Shown here: in pieces, positions 13,557 to 15,438 of the stretch | Layout: each line of letters opens with the position of its first letter | How positions within the stretch are numbered: the stretch's first letter is position 1 | Source of the DNA: Candidatus Aminicenantota bacterium | GTDB taxonomy: Bacteria > Acidobacteriota > Aminicenantia > S016-38 | Assembly: GCA_021161165.1 (NCBI GenBank) | Contig: JAGHBF010000131.1 | Coordinates: 1-15,438 of the forward strand | Length of the DNA stretch: 15,438 nt | Direction: 5' to 3' | The notes under the pieces: generated by a model | Database searches by the model: none | What the model was told of the DNA's origin: nothing | Seen by the model: only the letters and a program-made list of their open reading frames with translations | Program-made: the position numbers and the translations under genes

Positions 13557-14106
13557 GGTAAGCCTCCAATCTTTTTCTAAGAGCCTCTCTTGCCCTATAA
13601 AGCTTGCTTTTTACAGCATGAAATGGCAATCCGGTGACTTCCGCAATCTCCTGATATGAAAGTTCATTGAAATGCCTTAAAATGATAAGTTCCTTCATTT
13701 CTGGCGGGATTTTTTCAAGGGCTTCCATAATAATTTCCCTGCGTTCTTTGTTTAACATTTTTTCGTAGGGGGATTTCTCGTTCCCTGGAACATCAAACTC
13801 CACATCCTCACCATCCACTTCTGCATGAAATGAGACCTTATTAAGTTTCTTCTTTCTGAAATGGTCTATAACCAGATTGTGAGCAATTCTCCAGAGCCAG
13901 GTAGAAAAACTGTATCTTGCGTTGAAATCCTTTATGGAGAGATAGGATTTTAAAAATGCTTCTTGAGTAAGATCCAAGGACAATTCTCTATCGCCGGTCA
14001 TTCTATAAATGTAGTTGTAAAGACTTTTTTCGTACCTGACCATTAACATTTCGAATGCCCCCTTATCTCCATTCCTTGCTCTTATAGCAAGTTTTTTTTC
14101 GTCCAT
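13543..14106 (-). CDS. ECF-type RNA polymerase sigma factor (RpoE-like)
   Basis: This 187-residue group 4 sigma factor has region 2 at about 21-92 (LYNYIYRMTGDRELSLDLTQEAF and TWLWRIAHNLVIDHFRKKK) and region 4 at about 128-182 (LEKIPPEMKELIILRHFNE, SYQEIAEVTGLPFHAVKSKL). Region 3 is absent, as expected for the group. The start overlaps the lolA-like stop as TAATG. There is no Shine-Dalgarno sequence, so translation probably depends on ribosomes finishing the upstream gene. The next gene encodes its anti-sigma factor. The promoter in front of the operon has TTGACA rather than a clear GGAACTT-type ECF motif, so autoregulation is not evident from sequence. Confidence 0.95.
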   Translation of the reverse strand: MDEKKLAIRARNGDKGAFEMLMVRYEKSLYNYIYRMTGDRELSLDLTQEAFLKSYLSIKDFNARYSFSTWLWRIAHNLVIDHFRKKKLNKVSFHAEVDGEDVEFDVPGNEKSPYEKMLNKERREIIMEALEKIPPEMKELIILRHFNELSYQEIAEVTGLPFHAVKSKLYRAREALRKRLEAYREAL

Positions 14107-14606
14107 TATTTTTTACGACTCCCATAAACAAATGTTGCAGGAACCTTCCACAGAGAGGAGGGTAGCTTTATGTTGTATCTGCATTTTTGAAACTCAAAAC
14201 TGGTATCCTCGAAGTCTACCCTTTGAATTCTGTGTTCGCGAATGTGAATTACCACTTCTTCCCCTCCTTTTATTTTTACGAAAATCTCCCCTTTTTTCTC
14301 CACTATTTTCTCTGCTATCTGGTAGAGTTCCGAAGGGTCTTCAATAATTTTCCAGAAGCTCCGTGGCGATTTATACTCTCTTATAAGATTTTCTTCAGGG
14401 TATATTTCTATTATTTTTTCTCCTAATAACCAGAAAGTCTTCCTTTCAGGTGAATGGTAATCCCATCTGAGGCCCTTTCCCTTTTCGAAATAAAATATTC
14501 CTTTCTCAGTATAAACCTCCCCGCCGAGCTTGGATTTTTCCACAAAATCACACACCGCTGAATTCATCGAAGAAATGATACTGACCAGTAAAAGAAACGC
14601 CTTCAT
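14106..14606 (-). CDS. LolA-like periplasmic lipoprotein-carrier-fold protein
   Basis: This 166-residue protein has a signal peptide of about 17-18 residues and no proper lipobox. The segment KGIFYFEKGKGLRWDYHSP, followed by FWLLGEKIIEIYPEENLIREY, matches the LolA pattern of G-x-F-x-F-x-K-P-G-x-x-R-W-x-Y-x-x-P and then a repeated strand with a Tyr-Pro turn. It is shorter than typical LolA (about 180-200 residues). Cys19 and Cys142 could form a disulfide in the mature protein. LolA carries lipoproteins across the periplasm, but the same fold is used by RseB, which senses envelope damage and acts on an anti-sigma factor. Because this gene heads a sigma/anti-sigma operon, a sensory role is a real alternative. 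No Shine-Dalgarno sequence is visible. Confidence 0.85.
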   Translation of the reverse strand: MKAFLLLVSIISSMNSAVCDFVEKSKLGGEVYTEKGIFYFEKGKGLRWDYHSPERKTFWLLGEKIIEIYPEENLIREYKSPRSFWKIIEDPSELYQIAEKIVEKKGEIFVKIKGGEEVVIHIREHRIQRVDFEDTSFEFQKCRYNIKLPSSLWKVPATFVYGSRKK

Positions 14607-14635
14607 AACTTAATTCAGGGGTAAAAAGAGAAAAA

Positions 14636-14641
14636 TGTCAA
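14636..14641 (-). promoter_or_regulatory. Candidate -35 box for the lolA-like/sigma operon
   Basis: On the minus strand this is a perfect TTGACA, 30 nt upstream of the start codon. At 17-18 bp downstream only CTGAAT or TGAATT is found (3 of 6 to TATAAT), so the -10 is poor. An overlapping AACTT could belong to an ECF-type -35, but no matching -10 is clear. With this promoter, transcription would begin almost at the ATG. Confidence 0.3.
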
Positions 14642-14729
14642 GTTGAATTGAGGGAGTGTAAACATGGAGCAAACAGGAAAACCTGCAAGAGTAAACAGCT
14701 TACGGATTTGACAAAGAATTTTGTAAATA

Positions 14730-14748
14730 TAACCAAAATTTCTGGTTA
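14730..14748. promoter_or_regulatory. 19-bp inverted repeat, probable operator of the HTH-Panacea gene
   Basis: TAACCAAAATTTCTGGTTA has 8 of 9 symmetric base pairs around a central T. It ends 3 bp before the -35 box of the downstream gene. An XRE-type HTH dimer would be expected to bind such a site. Confidence 0.55.
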
Positions 14749-14751
14749 ATA

Positions 14752-14780
14752 TTGACAAAAAAACCTGGTTATTCTATTAT
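14752..14780 (+). promoter_or_regulatory. Near-consensus sigma-70 promoter of the HTH-Panacea gene
   Basis: TTGACA at 14752-14757, a 17-bp spacer and TATTAT at 14775-14780 (5 of 6) form a strong promoter. A start near 14787 leaves a leader of about 10 nt. GAGG at 14788-14791 would lie right at the 5' end. A strong promoter suggests that repression is the normal control. Confidence 0.7.
14762..14770. promoter_or_regulatory. Second half-site pair within the promoter spacer
   Basis: AACCTGGTT is a 9-bp inverted repeat with a central T. It shares the AACC/GGTT half-sites of the larger repeat at 14730-14748. The heptamer CTGGTTA occurs in both, at 14742-14748 and 14765-14771. It lies between the -35 and -10 boxes, where a bound repressor would block polymerase. 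Confidence 0.45.
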
Positions 14781-14796
14781 TTATATTGAGGAAAAA

Positions 14797-15438
14797 ATGA
14801 GCGTAAAAACCAAAGAAAGGGAAGAAATAGGAAGAAGAATCCGCAAATTAAGAATGGAAAAGGGGTTATCACAAGCTCAGGTAGCAAGAGCCATTGGAAT
14901 ACATGTGAATTCTTATCAATTAATAGAAAACGGACATCGAAAAATAGATGTTCTGGAACTAAAAAAACTGGCGGAATTCTTAAATGTCACGGTGGATGAG
15001 ATTATAGCGCCGGAAAAATCCCCCGAAGTCCACATACAAAAGGAAAATTTGCCTATGGTTAAAACTTCGAAAATTAGGATAAATGTCCCCCAGAAAAAAC
15101 TGGACAAATTCAAGGAAGTCCTTCTTTATGTCCTCAATAAAGTAGGAGCCAAGCCCAATGTAGGAGAAACAGTCCTTTACAAACTCCTTTACTTTATTGA
15201 TTTCAATTTTTACGAGAAATATGAAGAACAGCTCATAGGAGCAACTTATATCAAGAATCATTATGGACCAACCCCAATAGAATTTAAAGAGATAGTAAAA
15301 CAAATGGAAGGAAAAGACCTTGTCATTATCGAAGACCAATATTATCAATATCCACAGAGAAAATATTTACCCCTCAGACCTCCAAGAATGGAGATCCTCT
15401 CTGGACATGAACTTGAAGTAATAGACGATGTTCTGGAA
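14797..15438 (+). CDS. HTH-XRE protein with Panacea (DUF4065/SocA-like) antitoxin domain (partial, C-terminus off right edge)
   Basis: I translated 214 codons from the ATG at 14797 to the window edge with no stop. Residues 11-72 form an XRE/Cro-type helix-turn-helix (LRMEKGLSQAQVARAIGI, then YQLIENGHRKIDVLELKKLA). Residues 73-100 are a linker. From about 105 onward, FKEVLLYVLNKVGAKPN, VLYKLLYFIDFNFYEKY, IGATYIKNHYGPTPIEF and FKEIVKQM match the Panacea/DUF4065 domain, known from SocA and from PanA antitoxins that neutralise varied toxins. The HTH probably autoregulates from the inverted repeats in front of the gene. A toxin gene is expected next to it. The upstream neighbour is an unrelated divergent operon, so the partner is more likely downstream, beyond 15438. 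Confidence 0.88.
   Translation, partial: MSVKTKEREEIGRRIRKLRMEKGLSQAQVARAIGIHVNSYQLIENGHRKIDVLELKKLAEFLNVTVDEIIAPEKSPEVHIQKENLPMVKTSKIRINVPQKKLDKFKEVLLYVLNKVGAKPNVGETVLYKLLYFIDFNFYEKYEEQLIGATYIKNHYGPTPIEFKEIVKQMEGKDLVIIEDQYYQYPQRKYLPLRPPRMEILSGHELEVIDDVLE

Noticed and set aside
14664..14711. A 15-codon ORF with a GAGGGAG sequence 7 nt upstream in front of the HTH-Panacea gene, a possible leader peptide.
   Set aside because: The strong promoter for the downstream gene lies after this ORF, no promoter is visible before it, and an ORF this short is expected by chance.
14708..14729. A second TTGACA at 14708-14713 followed by AT-rich sequence, a possible extra plus-strand promoter.
   Set aside because: No -10 box occurs at 16-18 bp; the region there is the start of the inverted repeat, and the promoter at 14752-14780 is far better.
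14980..15348. A 122-codon open frame on the minus strand.
   Set aside because: It lies opposite the HTH-Panacea gene. Its hydrophobic, Phe-rich product is the typical shadow of Lys/Glu-rich coding sequence, and it has no ribosome site or family match.
1..15438. Mobile elements, CRISPR arrays, tRNA or rRNA genes.
   Set aside because: I found no spaced direct repeats, terminal inverted repeats with a transposase, integrase or cloverleaf-like segment. Base and codon use look even across the window.

Overview
The window is bacterial chromosome, and roughly 97 % of it is coding. It reads as a housekeeping region of a diderm (Gram-negative-type) bacterium, because it encodes a LolA-like periplasmic protein. 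The DNA is AT-rich (about 40 % G+C by eye). Arginine is mostly AGA/AGG, isoleucine is often ATA, and the proteins are rich in Lys, Glu and Ile. That pattern is common in thermophiles or moderate thermophiles, but this is inference. A small DUF1844-type gene and a TPR/zinc-knuckle membrane protein recall Acidobacteriota, Aminicenantes, Desulfobacterota and related deep lineages. I cannot fix the phylum. I see no insertion sequence, integrase, tRNA, rRNA or CRISPR array. No gene-free stretch exceeds 300 bases; the longest are 4758-4917 and 14607-14796, and both are divergent promoter regions.

Layout. (1) 1-1938, minus strand: a DUF1844-type gene overlaps a large membrane protein gene with TPRs and six paired cysteines, which runs off the left edge. 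(2) 1964-2725, plus: mazG, divergent from (1) across a 25-bp gap holding a perfectly symmetric -10 box. (3) 2729-4757, minus: panB-panC-panD, three steps of pantothenate synthesis in one coupled operon, with an unusual C-run/G-run leader in front of panB. (4) 4918-8824, plus: sdhC-sdhD-sdhA-sdhB, a complete four-subunit succinate dehydrogenase, followed by a TrmN6/YfiC-like methyltransferase. (5) 8805-9890, minus: a REC-HD-GYP response regulator. (6) 9972-12226, plus: an AGCS-family sodium:amino-acid symporter coupled to an orphan MoxR ATPase. (7) 12223-14606, minus: LolA-like protein, ECF sigma factor, two-TM zinc-finger anti-sigma factor, and a bactofilin-like beta-helix membrane protein, all overlapping, which looks like an envelope-stress module. 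(8) 14797 to the right edge, plus: an HTH-XRE protein with a Panacea (DUF4065/SocA-like) antitoxin domain, behind a near-consensus promoter flanked and overlapped by inverted repeats.

How it works together. Transcription units alternate as divergent and convergent pairs. Genes within units overlap or abut (ATGA, TAATG, or a Shine-Dalgarno sequence inside the preceding gene). All three convergent junctions overlap or nearly touch. Several first genes have no Shine-Dalgarno sequence and a -10 box almost at the start codon, suggesting leaderless mRNAs, whereas sdhC, panB and the symporter have strong AGGAGG-type sites. The most promising leads are the sigma/anti-sigma operon led by a LolA-fold protein and the truncated HTH-Panacea antitoxin, whose toxin partner should lie just past base 15438.
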